Part shown: positions 35,488 to 48,224 of the stretch, piece by piece
Layout of the letters: every line of letters starts with the position of its first letter
How positions within the stretch are numbered: the first letter of the stretch is position 1
Made by a program: the position numbers and the translations under genes
From: Pezizomycotina sp. ARF18
Taxonomy: Eukaryota > Ascomycota
Reading direction: 5' to 3'
Assembly: GCA_002224055.1 (NCBI GenBank)
Contig: AZLU01000011.1
Span: forward strand, 211,501 to 275,500
DNA: 64,000 nt
Notes under the pieces: generated by a model
Told to the model about the DNA's origin: nothing
The model's database searches: none
Seen by the model: the letters and a program-made list of their open reading frames with translations, nothing else

Positions 35488-38400
35488 CGTAGCCAGCGGG
35501 ACGCGGAACCGAGATAAGATTCAGGAGCTGAGATAGAGGAATTTGAGTGTCTGGAGAATTATAGGGCGGATCAATGATGATAAATTGATAGCTACACGAG
35601 ACGGATAGCTTGGAAGTGAATTGATGATGTTAAACGGAATTACGCGATGCTTTGAATTGGTGTAAATGTTAGAATTCGAAGGGAACGATCTGGTATTTAT
35701 CGGCCCGGATAATTATTATTATATACGGCACCCCATTTTGCCGTTGCCAAGAACCCATGACATCATGAACATTTTAGCCTTTTTCCCACCGGAAGTAGTT
35801 TGAGCTTTTTTTAACTCTGATGATCGTCAAGACCCCCCTGACGGCGAGACTCTAAGGATTGAGCAATATCGTGATGATATTTTGAGCTAAATTTCAGTTA
35901 CATAGCAGTAAATCAGGGTACAAGATGGGTTGGAAGGGAGATTTTCAATGCGAGCTCTGAATCTTCAAAGGCGGTGGTTGTCCAAGTTTTTCATTCGCAA
36001 TTGTGGCGATATCGCCGTTACGTGCTCACGTGGCCAGCAGTAGTAGATCACACTACATTCGGTAGAGCTACAGTAAGTACCCCTAAACCTACTAAAGAAT
36101 TTCGTATTAACCTGAAGAATGTAGACAACCGGTGAAAATGAGAAAATGTACCACTGACAAAAATGCTCAACCATTCGTTTTCAACTGCTCCGCGGTATTT
36201 GTGACTATGAGCATTTTGTTACGACTAACAGGTGGAATATAACTCCACGGAATGTTTATATTTCGGCTTTATACAGTTTCGAAAGATGGAAGACAATGTA
36301 CTTTCTCTTGGTTTGCACTAAAAGTGACCTAGGTTTAGGTCATATGCTTAGCGATTAGTTGGAGATATAAGTCTGTTGCAACTACCTTAGCACTCCCATG
36401 AAAATATGGAACGTGTGTGCCGAGGGTGGTACGCAATCGTTAGGGACCGTTGTTTCATAGCCAAGCACCGCTCACGGCATCTTCGGGATTACTACAAGTG
36501 GGAAAGAGAAAGGGTTCCAGTCAACTCCGACCTCCTGGCCATTGAAGCATACCGTGGCAATACGTTGCCACCTAGTTCTGTTGATTCACAGGGGTATGTC
36601 TTGCGGGGTACGCTGGCTGGATTCTCGTCAATCACGGTCACGCCAACCACACACAGTAGAAGGAGAAAAGCCGATGGCAATACCTAGATCCCTCATCGCG
36701 CGGCTGCGCGGCCCTTGCGAGAATGAATTGGCATTTATATGTCCGCGCAGCAGAAAGTCCGTGTCGAGAAAGGGAATTGACATATATTCAAACTATTAAC
36801 AAGCGCGCGCCAACTAGAAACTCCAATAGATACGGACATACTCGGTCGGGGAGAAGGCTCAAGGCTTCACTGATCTCCTCAAGGGGCTCATGTCGACAAT
36901 TGGTACAGCCTCGAAATAAAGGCAATCAATAATCTCCGGCTAGGGATGTAACAACCTGCTCAATTCAGAGTACTTCAATAAGAGCACGAAGTACGCAAAT
37001 GCAGTTGTGAGAGGGAGGAAAACTCTGAGTGTACTTTTCTACTGGGGTCCGCGGTCACGGTGCGAATTGACAGCAGGGTACATACGAATCAACTTGAAAC
37101 TCTGCCGGAGTACATTTATTCACTTGATAGTACCAATTTCGCTAAACGATTCATCTTGTTTAAATTAAAATATAATCTATATTCTACATATATATTTGGA
37201 TTGGGTATCGCGAAGGCTCGGGACCAAATAAACACTGCACTTTTCCGGTCAAAGGCGTTTCCGGCTTGGGTCACCAATTTAGCATCATAGCCAAGTTTCC
37301 ACGAGGACAACAGAGAGAGCATGTAGGCGGGAATGATCCAGAAAAGGAAAGATAAAACAAAGGGAGAAAACAAACATGGTAAGAAATGTAACACTTGCAA
37401 AACTCAACCACGACTGAGATTCGTTCCGGAAGAGCATTATTGCCAGCTCGTGGATGTAACATACCGTACCAAATTAGGTTGATAGTGCTATAGTACTATT
37501 TCTTTGGTCGATACATTAAATCTGCGAGTATGGCCTTGTTAACGTTGTCCCTATAGATATCCGGGTACTCTGTAAGATGGGCTAGTGCATGATATGTTAG
37601 ACTACGCCCAATAGTAAGAAACGAAATATCAGGTTCACAGAACAGTGATTGATTTCATTTATTCATTTAACTTAAATGTTCGTCGCACCCCTATTCAGTG
37701 TATCGAGAGAAATACCTTGTAACTTCCTTCATATAATACCCATTCACGCTTAGTCTCGAACAGGGGCATTGGTCAAGATTGTCCACCGAACCTTTGGAAG
37801 CTAGCGGTGCGGTCTTGTTGAAATACGGCTCTTTTTTGAGACAGAGGGCGTAGTATGACGGCGTAGTTGCGTACAGTACGGGTTTTTGGTTGGCGGCTAT
37901 CACCAATTATGTCTGATCTTTTAGTTTTCTTGCTAACATTCATTCTCCTACTTTTCGTGAGAGATTAAAGTATACCACTCGTAGTCTGGACGATTACAAG
38001 TGCGCCAGACCATGCTTTCGTGAGAGTGAAGGCCGCGATGCTTTCAAAGAATAGAATGAAAGGTAGTATCGTGCTCGAGATACGAGTACTACCAATCTCA
38101 ATTATAGCAATCATAGCACGGGCTGCTGGCTCTCCGTTCACTTGAAGTCCGGTTTTAGGTACAATAGTCAATCTCTACCAGGGTAGCCTTTACTCCGTGG
38201 ACACAGAAATGCTGCAGGGTAAGGTCGGGAAGGTTACCCTGTAAGATCCTTATATTTGCGCGTGCCACTTCCGTCTACGTATTTCCCTTTAAATGGGAGC
38301 CCAGAAGAGAATTCTAGTATAGGCGTTTTTGTATTGTTTCTCCGACTATGATCCTCCAGTTCACCTTGTTTTGGTATAGTATTCGTAATGTTTTTTTTAG

Positions 38401-40380
38401 CGGGACCGTGCGACCGGTACTATCAGAAGGGCTTTAGCGTTTTCGGACATTTTTGTTTATCTGAATGCTAATTTTAAGCCAGAAAACCAGCTCTCTGCAA
38501 GTTAAAAAAGTACCCCCACCCCAAAAAAAAAATGTCATCAATATTATGAGTAGAAGCCTCGACGTAATCTTCACGACAATCAAAGCGATGAAAGACGCTG
38601 AGCAGCTGTCGCTGTATCTTTCGTCCCTCCCCTTTTTTTTTTTTTTTTTTTTTGGGGGGGGGGGGTGAACATCAGTTCCAGTTCTAAGAATAGATATACT
38701 GGACAGATATTTCTCGTCTAGAAATTCCAAGTGTTCCTAGCGAGCTGGGACCTTCTATTTAGTTACTAGCTCTCTTTTACGTAACGATACAACTTGATAT
38801 CTTACACAAGGCCAACACGAACCGATTGTAGCTCATTGTAACAGGACATTCAGCCACGGCCTGTACTTCTTATCGGACTTTGAATTATATCAGACACTTC
38901 GCTTTGCAAGGCTTAGAATGCCATCGACCTACTATGTGACTGTAGTATCGTATTGGAAGAGTGGATCGGGTGCGAGAGATCGGCCTGTGCGAGACCAGGG
39001 GCAGCGCAACTGTGCACCGTAGAAGTCAGCCGGGCGGTCTCTGTTTGACTTCTTATGGAGTACGACGTCCTCAACATATTAATAATACTTCACTTACGTG
39101 CTGAATGCTCTTAGCCAACAACTTTGAATTTCCAAGGAAGGAACACCGAACTATCATCTAATGACGAAGTTTTCGAAGGCTTCGGCTGTGTTACTTCCAG
39201 ATATGATTCCGGCCGTTTGATTATTGCTCTACTACTAGATATTTATCTTGTGTTGTGCGTGGCTTGATTAGAAGAATAAGTCTTTTAATCTAAGTATTTG
39301 AAATATTTCGTTCGAGATATCGCATTACGAGGGTGCCCTTGGAGTAGTGTGCTTCCGTTATATCCAACGACTACACCAGACGATTTCCCTCTCTGATTTT
39401 ATACATTCCCTATAATGCTTCGGCACTTCATTGCTACGGAAGCTCTGGCGTCTGTTACATACATCATTATCACGCCGGAGAAAATACGGCACGTCTCAGA
39501 GAAAACACAACTCGGAATGGAAGGCCTGTTTTGTGTAGCTAGGTATAGGTGGTTTCCTAGTTTCTCGGGTTAGCCGTGACGCTTTCGATATGCAGATCTC
39601 ACGGACTATTTGTCAATTTAGCCATTGCGGTACTGAGTAGACAACTAGAATGTGGAATTTATAGGAGTAACTGCCATGGCGATGCGTGGTGCGTTAGAGT
39701 CGTATGTCAGGTAAATGCAGACGTTTCGTTTTATCGAACGGTGAACGATTTTACCTATCATTTGTTGTCCGTCTGATCAAGATTTACGGTTGGTCTCGGA
39801 GGCCTTAGGTATAAATCTGGAAAGGATTTATCACGGTGATAATACTCCACATTGCTAATCAAGTACATCTCGGAGGAACGGTCGCTTTTATGACATATGA
39901 TATTTGAGACAGCAAGTTCACAACGTTACCCAAATCGCCTAGAGTAGGATTTGAACGGAGCTCGCTTGTCTACTTAGTATGATAGTATGATATGGTGTTG
40001 TTTTGGTGCGGTATCATTAATTGTCGCTTTAGAATACTTCACTCGTTGAACAGCGTCTGTTAATCGTAAAAGGGGAAATATGTTCGCAGAGAAAAAAATC
40101 CTTTCATAAACAATTTCCTCGTAATAATATCGATTATATATATATTTATTTGCTCAGACCAAGCGCCGCTGACAAAGCAAATAAAACAAGATGGAGCGAA
40201 GCATATAGCAAAATCAGTATTGGAACTAGGACATAGTATCTGTAAGAGCTTTAAGCTTAACTTATGTGGGCTTGCATTTGAATTTATTCTCCTTGATAAG
40301 GGTTTGTACTAGCTTCCACCTCTTCAAAGTCATTTACAGTTGTTTGCTCAGGCTTGAAGTTTTTAGCTGCCTACTTCGCG
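35488..40380. other. Long gene-poor tract
   Basis: AT-richer, stop-filled sequence. The best open stretches (36406-36687 plus, 37060-37290 plus, 37965-38171 minus) have no motifs I trust. The hairpin-like homopolymer pair at 38513-38667 is listed separately. Confidence 0.4.
38513..38667. repeat. Inverted homopolymer-type repeat
   Basis: CCCCCACCCC followed by ten A at 38513-38532 faces 21 T followed by 12 G (38633-38665) in inverted orientation, with about 100 bp between. The arms could pair as a hairpin. It may be a simple-sequence accident or the ends of a short element. Confidence 0.5.
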
Positions 40381-40389
40381 TTTATAAAG
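40381..40389 (+). promoter_or_regulatory. TATA box of small unknown gene
   Basis: TTTATAAAG about 155 bp upstream of the ATG at 40540, with a C/T-rich leader between. Confidence 0.45.
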
Positions 40390-40539
40390 TGGGCCCGATT
40401 GATCCTCTTGCTCAGACCCCATTCACCAACCCTTCCATTTTCAACAGTCTTAATCCTACAGAAATACCTATAATCTATCGATCTCGACCTCCTGCCAAAA
40501 GAAAAGAAAAAAAAGGACACAAAAAGTTAGTTAGTCATC

Positions 40540-40852
40540 ATGGTCATTCAGGTTCGAAACCACGGCCGAGTTAGCAATCTTCGAGAAAATCCACGACATG
40601 GCGAAAGAGCTAATCAAGACGTCTCCCGGCACAACGAGGGAGCGTGGGCCCGCCGGGGCAGCATGGGTGGCACAGTATATTGCTTGGAGGGTCTTCAAGG
40701 ACCACCATAATTGGTTCACGAACGATGAACTCAGCTCACTACTGCTCCATGACAACACTATAAAAAAGGTCAACGGCCATCTGCTCCTAGAGCTGACCTG
40801 CTTACCGGGAGAAAAGTCCCTCATGGATCTCAATGCACTACACGGCCACTAA
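40540..40852 (+). CDS. Small hypothetical protein, about 103 residues
   Basis: The likely start is ATG 40540 (MVIQ), after which one missing base near 40553 moves the frame. From there a clean frame reads FETTAELAIFEKIHDMAKEL, IKTSPGTTRERGPAGAAWVA, QYIAWRVFKDHHNWFTNDEL, SSLLLHDNTIKKVNGHLLLE and LTCLPGEKSLMDLNALHGH to the TAA at 40850. If the upstream ATG is ignored, the frame starts at an internal Met at 40598. The protein is amphipathic, has no signal peptide or membrane segment, and looks like a helical cytosolic protein. Promoter and leader support it. Family not recognised. Confidence 0.55.
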
Positions 40853-41215
40853 TGGATTTCTTGATCATACTAAACATTTGCAGAATGGTTAGAGTAGGAT
40901 AGAGTGCATAAAATAAACTAGAATTCGAAACATTTTTCAAGCAGAATACAGCGTGCACTTGCTCTTTAGGCATCTTTGTGAAGAACCACGTCTTCAGAAA
41001 CATATATTCTAACTTATAATGTATTGAAGACTTTATTGGCTCCTCTAGTTACATTGATCTTCGTTTGCCGCTATTGTTCTCTGGTCCTTTTTTATTACTG
41101 TAATTTCTGTCCATGAACCAAGTGCTTATTCTACTGGCCAGCTTATTGGATATCAAGCATTCTCTCACAAAATCAGCCACCTGACTTTCCTAACCTTCTT
41201 GCCATTCCCCCCTCA

Positions 41216-41640
41216 TCAGAGATAGCCACCTCGTATCCACCATGCCGTAAACGTAACCTTGAGGTACCTATCAAAATAACCCTGCTCATAGAAGTCCCAC
41301 TCCTCGCGCTTTCCCACCCTCTCAAACACCTCCCGTTTATTAGATATCTTTGCAAGTGCATTTGTGGCAGCCTGGTGCTCATACTTCACGCGCCGCTCGA
41401 TGTACTGCGGCACTTTATAACGCTGCTCCTCGTTGAAATATTTCTTGAGGAGACCGCGGATTATAACGCCTTTTCGGTGCTCTTGCTCTGCGCCAGTAGG
41501 CAGGTCAACTTTGAAGTAGAGCTCTTGCCAGCATCGGAGGCAGAAGAATACTTGGATGTAGATGTCGCGTTCGCAGTGTTGCCGGCCGCAGGGAGGGTGT
41601 CAAAGGTGTGGCCGCAGCTTTCGAATATCCTGTTACACAT
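41216..41640 (-). CDS. Cys/His-motif small protein, paralogue 1
   Basis: The ATG at 41640 (minus) starts MCNRIFESCGHTFDTLPAAG. After a frame change near 41570 the protein continues ERDIYIQVFFCLRCWQELYF and then a long charged helical part: HRKGVIIRGLLKKYFNEEQR, YKVPQYIERRVKYEHQAATN and EEWDFYEQGYFDRYLKVTF. The Met-Cys start, CGH and CLRC cysteines suggest a small zinc-binding module, as in many uncharacterised fungal proteins that begin MC...CGH. The neighbour at 41982-42499 aligns with it throughout, so the two arose by tandem duplication. Length is about 140 residues. Function unknown. Confidence 0.6.
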
Positions 41641-41981
41641 TTTGCCAGGCCTAGTATCTTGGTATAATGTGTTTTCCCCTAAAAATCAGGTTATTTATGT
41701 TGAAAGAAAATTTAGTGGTTATGGATCAATCTAAGCTCTATTTCCCCTTTGCAATATATATTCAAGCATTTTCAGTAACACAATCATTAATAAAGTAGAA
41801 CTTGGCGTCTCTTGAACCTGAGCTGTGCATTTGAGCTCGAGCTTTTTATTGAAGCGTCTATCGAAGATGCAAGTAGAATTGTGCTATTCATGAAAATTAA
41901 AAGCTTGAAGCCAGGATCGCTTTCAGCATTGGCAATTTGTGGTAACCTAAAGACTTTGTCACATCCAATTAGCTGGATTCG

Positions 41982-42499
41982 CTAGATATAGAATAGAACC
42001 AGCGAGATGGCGTGGAAATAGGGTAGACTTGCGCTTATGCGCGCACACATTGTATCAACGTTGATTAACGTACTATGTAACATGCCATCGATATAATCCT
42101 TCGCTTTCCTCTCGTAGTGTTGTTCCACGTTCCTTTCCCACCATTCTCCTCTTCCTCGTTGAGAGCTTGTTCCCTCTCGTCGCGAAGCTCTGCCAAGTAC
42201 TTCTTCGCAGCACGGCGCTCGTGAAGCGTCCGTTGCTCGACGTACTCGAGCACGTACAGCTGCTTCTCCCAAACGAACTCTTTAATCACCTCGCGTACGA
42301 TGACACCTCGCGTACGATGACTGACTTGCGGTGTTCTTTGTCGTTGTTGTCCTGCATTTGCGGCCGAAGTATTGCTCGTTCCGACAGCGGAGGCAATAGA
42401 AGACTTGCATGGGCTTCTTATTTACGCAGTTCGCTCACCTTCCAGGCAAGGAACCTTGTCGTAAACGTGACGACAGCTCTCGTAAACTAAGAGGCACAT
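41982..42499 (-). CDS. Cys/His-motif small protein, paralogue 2
   Basis: The ATG at 42499 (minus) starts MCLLVYESCRHVYDKVPC, parallel to MCNRIFESCGHTFDTLPA of the neighbour. It continues in another frame as NKKPMQVFYCLRCRNEQYFG against IQVFFCLRCWQELYF. Next come MQDNNDKEHRKSVIVRE and EVIKEFVWEKQLYVLEYVEQ, then RTLHERRAAKKYLAELRDER. The C-terminal frame is uncertain: one option stops at 42065, while another reads EWWERNVEQHYERKAKDYID and stops at 41982. The second fits the EEWDFYEQGYF of paralogue 1 better. A perfect 17-bp tandem duplication at 42287-42320 breaks the frame in addition to single-base losses. Confidence 0.58.
42287..42320. repeat. Perfect 17-bp tandem duplication
   Basis: CACCTCGCGTACGATGA is present twice back to back within paralogue 2. 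Since 17 is not a multiple of three, it shifts the frame at the IVREV codons. Confidence 0.9.
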
Positions 42500-44865
42500 T
42501 TTCTTTGGTTTATCCCTTAAGGGTGACTGTTACGCGATTGTTAGCATGGGGTTATCTGGAGTTTGGAAATCAGATCATGCTATTGCAAAAAGAGATAAAA
42601 TCTTAACGATTTCTTAAGACCTGATTTTAATCTTCACGAATAACAGAATTAGATGATAACTATCCCATTCAGTAGATGGTTTTCTAGCTAATTGACATCA
42701 GACCATCAAAACGAAGTCGGGATTTGCTATACACCTGCAACAATGCATAGACATTACTATCACTTGCTTCGGGCTCCGTTATCGAATAAACCCATCAAAT
42801 ACCAGATTTTGCCACCAATTTCAATTGCGGTTTGCTACCCCCCCCCCCCCCCCCGAAGTATCGTTGTTGAAAAGCAAATTAATTATCAAAATCAAAACTG
42901 TCATTACTGCTGGTGATATTAGTTTGAGAGCCACGAGATTCTGATTGAGGCCCTGTTATGTTTATACTTCAAACTTCTTTCCACCTTTCTCATCTAAGTA
43001 GACTCTAGGTTTATCCCCTTAAAGTAGCCCCGCTAGAAATCATTCGGCCTTATAATACTTGAGTTCCATAATTATGTTATAATTCCACTGCTTCATTCCA
43101 GGTAAGTGAACCCACGATAATAGCTTCTCTCTCACGATATCTGAAGCGAAGGACAAGATTTCAGCGTATACACATGCCCTCGCCGCGAGTACACCCGGGC
43201 ACCGGCAGCATACAAATTGGAGTTCAAGCACATGAAACACTTAATAGAACAAGCACTTCACACTTTCGTTTCTTCTTTCCGCGACGGCGGAATCCACCAT
43301 TCCAGATTCGATGCTTCCGAGAAAAATGAGAATTTGCTTCTGATTGCATTTCCAGAACTCTATACACGGGCTTGACGGGTTTGTCCGCTCATCGACGGAC
43401 ACCAATTCCTTTGTCTTGATGACCTAACTGGTTTCGATTCGGCAACATTTTCCAGCGCCACGATCGGGAATGGAAAGCACCGATCACAAGATCTCGCAGC
43501 CAACCTGGCCACTGCAACTGAGGTCTAACTCCCGGTTGAGCTGTTATATGCCTCTCGGTGGTAGCGAAAGCCTTCATGTCTTGAGATGAAAGACAAAACT
43601 TGAATCCGATAAGCGGGGCTCGCTTTTCCACTGTAACTATACCCTAGTATGGGTAAAGACTTGACCAGGCTTTGGGAAGGCTTGTTTGCTCGTGGGCCTC
43701 CTTACATTCGCTTCTTTTGGGTTTCCATCGCTTTTGCTTTCCGAATTCTCGTGTCCGACAAGGCTTCGTGAGTATTTGGTATTTACTCGCTTGAATAGTC
43801 TTGCGCCTCTCGCCAAACGTCTCCTCATGAGGAAGCAAGAGTCTTCTCATTTTCATATTCCAAGACGGCAGATGGTAATATAAGAGGACTTGCAACGAGC
43901 GCTCCCTCGCTTCTTTTTATCAGATCGAAATTTGAATTCTGATCAATTCTGGAGGCGTCATGATCAATAAAACGATGTAATCAAACGAATGAAGAAATAC
44001 TACGGAGGAAAGAATTTTCGCCACCATGCGAATGCAGGCGAGTGCATTAACCAATACAAAGGTTATTATAATCATCGGTGGGGACCTGACCATCATTTCC
44101 TGTTTCTTTTTTTTTTCTCCGGTATACTCCCTCATTGGGGACGTGCATTCTCGCATGGCGCCATCTTTGAACAACCATGGCGCTTTTTCTGCTTCGAAGA
44201 TTTCGATTCGAGATTTTCGCCACGGTCGCCAACGGCGAACATATCTCTAGTTCCTTCAATTCCGGCAGATGGAAATGCTTAATCTTGAGGATCTACCGTA
44301 GTTCACTTACTTTGGAGAATCATCCGCAGCAAAAGCTGATCCGCTAAGTGGGGCTATTTTGGAAAATGAGACAAATGGAGATGGCCAAAGCTCTCTTCTG
44401 AACGTCCTTCTCACTTCCAGACCCATTTCTTCGTCTAGCGGGGCAATTACACCATGTACATCCATCCTAGTTCTGCTAATTTTAGGAGAATTCTTGGATC
44501 ATCCGCCCAACACTTTCTCCAAACTAACAAAGAACTTCTTTCAAGTTAAAGTTAGTCAATAGGACAAAGGACTTCTTTGATCATCCTCCCACCGCTTTTC
44601 TCCAAACGTAAAACAAAAAACCGTATGCGTCCAAGAGGTGCATGCATCGTGGCCGTCTCAATGGCTGGAGAAAATGTTGCCGCCTATTTTCTTGTGTTCA
44701 GTTCAAATACAAGCCATCTTCCCACTGGTATTTTCCTTCGGTTCCTCTCACCGATGCCCTCATCTTCTGTCTGTGCAACAATAGAACTTACATATTGACC
44801 GGGTTATCAGATTGTAGTTCATGGACTTTTTATAACATTTCAAGGAAAATTTCACGTTTTCGACA
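42500..44865. other. No gene seen; poly(C) run
   Basis: Contains a run of 17 C at 42838-42854. Open stretches at 43389-43895 and 43989-44282 occur on both strands and lack known motifs. The last 200 bp are the leader of the rhodopsin-domain gene. Confidence 0.4.
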
Positions 44866-46373
44866 ATGGTGTTATTGGGATACCAGGCTCTGGCGACAGA
44901 GTTCTTCTTCGCCTCCATCGCCTTCGTGTTCGTCGTTCTTAGACTTTATGTAAGAGCATACCAGCAGGGCCTCTTCAACCTCGGAGATGCTATTTGTATC
45001 GCAGCCTTTCTGCTTATGATGGTGGGCATAGCAAGCGATTGCGTTATCAACCATCTAGGGTTCTGGGAAGACACAAGCGGCATGGGGATGGCGAGTATGT
45101 ATATGGGAGCCGGGATCGATCCGATGTGGCTAGATATGCTGCCTATAGAGACGCTCCTTAAGCTGTGCAAGGTCTGTTCTGATTAGATCAGTCCTTAAGG
45201 CGAGAAAGTATTTAGCTAATCGAGGCATCACAGATATTCTACGCGCAATCACTGATATACTATACCGTTCTCTGGCTCGCAAAATTCGTACTTCTGCATC
45301 TGGTAGGTCGACTCTGCTCTGGAAGTCTCAGAAGGATTGAGCAAGTTAACAAATCCTACTAGTATTATTCTTTGATCCCAAATTCGATGCGAACTCTGAA
45401 GATGCTATTGCATTTCACGGCAGCATTTACAGTAGCTGGATACATAGCTGCAATGGTGTCTACCCGTATCGGCGAACTGGACTATTGGTAAAGAATCGAA
45501 CAAGATGTGCACCTCTTACTCTAAGGTCTGCCGTATTATATTACATTGGGTCTTCACCTGGCTGCGGAAGCCTTCCGTAAGTCTCCGCTCCGTTTCTCTT
45601 GTGATGACTTCAACGAAGATTTGTTTCAGCGCAACATTTTTAACATGATTTCTAGTCTGCATTATCCCAATCCCTCTGGTCAGAGTCTTGAACCTCGATA
45701 AGCGGAAAAAATGGGGCCTAGCCTTCGTCTTCGGCCTCGCCGCACTTTGTATACTCTGCACCGTCGCACAACGCACGAAGTGCACCAACATGTCCGGCGT
45801 CGACCCCGCCATGGGTGTCTGGGCCGCCTGGGAGGAAGCTTGCAGCATAATGGCCGTCTGCGCTCCGTCGCTCAAGTGTTTCTTAACACGGGTTTCCTAA
45901 AATCCATGCGCTCCCTCCGCTCGACTAAGAAGACCGATGACTCGGCCACCGCGGTTTCTGACGGTAGCGGGGCCACGGTCATAAACTTAGCGGTAACAGC
46001 ACCGATATCACCGCCTCTATCTCGCCCGAGATCGACCACGGCGAGAAGTGTCCGACGTGTGGGCAAGTCGTCAGGAAGTCCAGGAGGATTAGTTCCGTGT
46101 TTGAAATTCTGCGGAAGCCTCCGAGCCGGTCTTCCACACCTGGTAGCACCCTTTGGAGCAGACGTGGCGGCGAGATTGTAGAGCCCAAGGCGGCAAGAGT
46201 GAAGGTCGAGGTTGAAAGGGATGTACAAATCTCTTCGACTATGCGTTCGGTGACAGAAAAGACCCTTGAGGGGGTAAAGGCCCTCGGGTGCAGAAGGTTT
46301 TGGTCTTAGTGCCGTCACGGCTTCCGCTGTGACTATCACAGAGAGACCTGTCGAAGTCCGCTTACTCCCTTAG
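44866..46373 (+). CDS. Rhodopsin-domain (Pth11-like) seven-helix integral membrane protein
   Basis: A fungal plasma-membrane protein of the large Pth11-related group, candidate receptors for surface or nutrient cues. The ATG at 44866 gives MVLLGYQALATEFFFASIAF and VFVVLRLYVRAY. Helix 2 (GDAICIAAFLLMMVGIASDC) and a loop with DPMWLDMLPIETLLKLCK follow. After the introns come IFYAQSLIYYTVLWLAKFVL, MLLHFTAAFTVAGYIAAMVS, PYYITLGLHLAAEAF, IIPIPLVRVL and KWGLAFVFGLAALCILCTVA. The final helix reads AWEEACSIMAVCAPSLK, with the WxxxE and P typical of the group. The cytosolic tail is Ser/Thr/Arg-rich and ends TITERPVEVRLLP at TAG 46371-46373. Introns: 45172-45233, 45303-45362, about 45488-45525 and 45577-45655. 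The first half is undamaged; frame breaks occur near 45890-46090 and 46290. About 420 codons. Confidence 0.82.
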
Positions 46374-48224
46374 ACACCATTCACACTATTCAGGAAACAG
46401 TGGAGAGAATAGCGAGAGAGATAGCAGAGACAGTAGTATATTCATGGTGTAAGATTGGTAGTGGCTACACTAGAGTTTCTTTCTTCAATTTTCTTTAAAC
46501 AGCTAGGTTTACTTATACCCCTTTGATACATTTAATGTCATGTTCTAACACCATTATTTTATCATATTCCTTATACTGCATTGTCTTATAATTTTTAGCA
46601 CGAAACTTTAGAACTAATTTTTAGTAATGTAATAAATCATAAGCGACTCAAATGCGCAGGGGACCAGTTACTACCGTGAGTGCAGGGTGGAAACAAATAA
46701 GCCACAACACAATCGTGACCTCCGGCCGCGGCTTCAAGCTGACTAGTTTGACTCAACTTCTTCGTTATATCGTAAAACCTGTATTCGTATTAACCTGTAG
46801 TAGGGGTGACTGGCAAGAAACCTCCCGGGATTGGCTATTTAATTCGAATGCCCCAGGCTGAGGCAATGTGATGCAGGCAGTTCAGTCGCACAAAGTATCC
46901 ATACGGAACTGTTCGCGTACGTTAAGACCCTCGAATTCGGAAAAAATATTGCTCGTGAGAGCATATGAGACAATGTCACGAAAATTAAGCTTCCGATATT
47001 CGAAGAAAATTCGCTCGATTTGCAAGATCACCCATGCAGTGGAACAGTCGGTTGAATCTTGACGTTTCGGTTAGAAGTGTTCCTCAACAGCAAATCCAAA
47101 GAGCACTTTCAACAAGCAGATTCACAACTATTATCCTTCTAAAGATTGAGCGAAATTATGTTCAGCACATGCTTTAGTGCTTCGTTACTCAAATCAATTG
47201 GCCCATTACATTTGCTTACCCTGCGGTTGACACTGACAATATGTATATTCAGTTAAGTATCAATGCCTGCGAGTTCTATGCTGAAGCACATTCACACTCT
47301 TCCCTCAGCCCGGGGTCTAAACGGATAAAAATAATCAAATGGTCGAGGCAGTTACTAAAATATGATACATCTATATATATATACTTATTCTAATATAGGT
47401 ATTATTGGAGGCACCTTTAACACCTATCAATAAATATATATCTATTATGTGTAATAGTATACGCATTCCAGATTTACAAAGGGCAAGAAATAACGCGATA
47501 CGTTTTATGTAGAGGATATAATGGTTTGAGGCTAAACAAATCCGAGTCGGCGATCCGTGTGGTTGCACTCTCTTGTGAGACACGTTTAACGGGACAGCGA
47601 CACAAAGGTATTATACCGGCTGGGCTCTAGGCGGGATCGTCACGTGTCCGGATGTAACTTGCCTTCTTCAACTTGCAACTTTACAATTTCAGAGGACTAG
47701 TATACGTGTATTTTCTTCTATAGGAAAAAGTGAACTCTTTTTTGTTTTTGCAGGTAGATTTATTTACACGTTAATAAATACGAAAGGAAGGCATTGAATA
47801 CTAGTCATAGCATTGATGATTGAGGATAACTACATAGTAGCAATAAATTCATGATATCTATCTATATATGTAAAATTCAAGTCTATTGCGTAATGGTATA
47901 TTATTTAAACGAATGTGCTTTTTTTTCCCAAATGTCAAAAACTCCGAAGCCCACATTATCAGCCATATCATAAGTACATGTGTTTGAACATGATTAAAAA
48001 AGTTGTAAAAAGAAAAAGGTCTTAGAATATATGTGTACTCAATAAAACGGAAATTGAAAAGAATCAAAAGTATAGACATATTAAACGAACGACTATGTAT
48101 CCCAATAACAAGTGTTAGAAGGGAGGGGGAGGAAGCGAGTGACTGGGGTGCGGGAGGGTCAATAGAGGAATGCGGAACAGAGTCATAAAACGTTTCATGT
48201 TTCTTAAGGGTCATAATAATAGTC
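46374..48224. other. No gene seen
   Basis: Convergent intergenic space between the rhodopsin-domain and CAP genes. AT-rich; no recognised gene or RNA. Confidence 0.4.

Noticed and set aside
36406-36687. Frame beginning MERVCRGWYAIVRDR, faintly like an F-box helix
   Set aside because: The similarity is a few residues only, with no continuation of the fold and no promoter.
40552-40562. GGTTCGAAACC-like string recalling a tRNA B box
   Set aside because: No A box or cloverleaf can be drawn around it, and it lies within a likely coding sequence.
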